Shown here in pieces: positions 63,302 through 64,000 of a stretch of DNA of 64,000 nucleotides. This DNA is from Pedobacter boryungensis (GTDB taxonomy: Bacteria > Bacteroidota > Bacteroidia > Sphingobacteriales > Sphingobacteriaceae). A program made the translations under genes and the position numbers. The stretch covers positions 1 to 64,000 of the forward strand of contig NZ_JABMKV010000005.1 of NCBI RefSeq assembly GCF_013204825.1, written 5' to 3'. The notes under the pieces are model-generated. The model saw only the letters and a list, made by a program, of their open reading frames with translations. It ran no database searches and was not told where the DNA came from. The first letter of the stretch is position 1, and each line of letters opens with the position of its first letter.

Positions 63302-64000
63302 ATTTCCCTTTAACCTCAAAAAAATTCTCTGCATAAATTACATCCTTATCTGTAATTCCTTGAACCACAATTCTAAATTTCCCTGTAATATCGCTTGTAT
63401 AAAAGCTTAATTCGGTGTCTTTTCCAGTATTTAATATGGCGCCATAATTCCAATACACAGTAGAAAAAAAAGCTGGTTCTACTGGGTCATTATAATCGCT
63501 TAGATAAAATTCTTTTTGAAGATGAATTCCTTTAACTAGCGTAAATATATTTTGATCTACAACTGTGCAACCTTGATAGGTAGTTGGAATGCCATTTACA
63601 TTATATATTTTGCCAGTAACGGGTGGATGATTACCAGGGGTGCCGTTCGGATGATTTCGACAATTTAAGTTGTTGTATGAACAAACATAATCTCCGCAGG
63701 CATTAGCTCCTGTTCCGTTAAAATTATTGTCATTTTTATTATTGATAACAACTTCTTTTAAACGGATGGCTTTTTCATCAGTTCTTAAAACCAGTTCTGT
63801 ATTATTTTGTAAAGTTGATGGTAAAATTGGTTGTTCAATAGCTGTGGATTTAGCTAATTTTTGATTCATGCTATTAAATTCATCATGAATCAATATTTTG
63901 GTACCGTTAGGTATTTTATCAGCTTTATTTAAAAATAGATACATTTTATTACCAGACGGAGTTATTAGATTTTCAACACTTAAATTAAATAACCCAGTTT
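63300..64000 (-). CDS. C-terminal part of an MG2/TonB-plug type surface protein (partial)
   Basis: The frame is open through the right edge, upstream of the internal Met at 63944, so only the last ~232 residues are visible. The segment LKEVVINN is like the start of a plug. A Cys-rich CGDYVCSYNNLNCRNHPNG insertion follows. The C-terminus FFSTVYWNYGAILN... FYTSDITGKFRIVVQGITDKDVIYAENFFEV matches the ending of Bacteroidota macroglobulin-like (MG2) proteins with a carboxypeptidase-regulatory/plug module. These are exported proteins of unknown role. Start and full length are outside the window. Confidence 0.75.
   Translation of the reverse strand, partial: TGLFNLSVENLITPSGNKMYLFLNKADKIPNGTKILIHDEFNSMNQKLAKSTAIEQPILPSTLQNNTELVLRTDEKAIRLKEVVINNKNDNNFNGTGANACGDYVCSYNNLNCRNHPNGTPGNHPPVTGKIYNVNGIPTTYQGCTVVDQNIFTLVKGIHLQKEFYLSDYNDPVEPAFFSTVYWNYGAILNTGKDTELSFYTSDITGKFRIVVQGITDKDVIYAENFFEVKGK

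Overview
The window is AT-rich chromosomal DNA from a member of the Bacteroidota, most likely a Pedobacter-like Sphingobacteriaceae. This rests on a SusC/SusD pair, several TonB-dependent outer-membrane barrels, TAnnTTTG-type -7 promoter elements, Bacteroidota-only families (DUF3098, DUF4295, DUF5683, START-like), the bacillithiol enzyme BshC, and the local order rpmB-rpmG-DUF4295-ftsY-rimO. No phage, classical insertion sequence or CRISPR array was seen. Almost everything reads as a stable core chromosome with small accessory patches.

Layout. 1-100: 3' end of a 5S rRNA gene and its terminator, so an rrn operon lies to the left. 0.3-6 kb: a secreted subtilase, then a two-gene unit of glycine-rich exported proteins. 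6.3-12.7 kb: a VOC-fold protein, an AraC regulator and an orphan SusC/SusD uptake pair. 12.8-14.5 kb: a CPBP membrane protein, a small unknown, a gene-poor stretch with a probable gene remnant, and tRNA-Met. 14.5-25.7 kb: START-like protein, LptF/G permease, ribBA, tamB, tsaD, recA, nth. 25.8-34.6 kb: ECF sigma factor, uvrA, LysE exporter, YdeI-like protein, DUF2157 protein, CPA2 antiporter. 34.6-39.2 kb: a leftward run ftsX-DUF3098-uppP-truB-yitT-ribF. 39.2-43.1 kb: a repeat-rich gap and leuS. 43.2-47 kb: ECF sigma, putative anti-sigma and a TonB-dependent receptor. 47-50.4 kb: small accessory genes. 50.5-55 kb: parA-parB-DUF5683-dapB-lepB. 55-61 kb: a leftward run of housekeeping genes (Ldh-type dehydrogenase, bshC, rimO, ftsY, DUF4295, rpmG, rpmB). 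61-64 kb: acs, a CsbD-like protein and the C-terminal part of an MG2-type surface protein that runs off the right edge.

The most interesting feature is inside leuS. A compact 472-bp cassette encoding a DUF559/Vsr-like PD-(D/E)XK nuclease domain, bounded by GC-rich hairpin-forming terminal inverted repeats, is inserted in frame in the CP1 editing domain of leucyl-tRNA synthetase. The cassette has no stop codon, no methionine and no usable start of its own before the catalytic motif, so the nuclease can apparently be made only as part of LeuRS. A degenerate solo copy of the same hairpin repeat sits just after the leuS stop codon. The intergenic region before leuS holds helically phased short repeats. 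I read this as a candidate in-frame-inserting palindromic mobile element; it is not an intein.

Several start codons were moved from the longest reading frame to a better supported internal start (nth, ribF, leuS, acs, the CPA2 antiporter and others). The reason is given in each entry.
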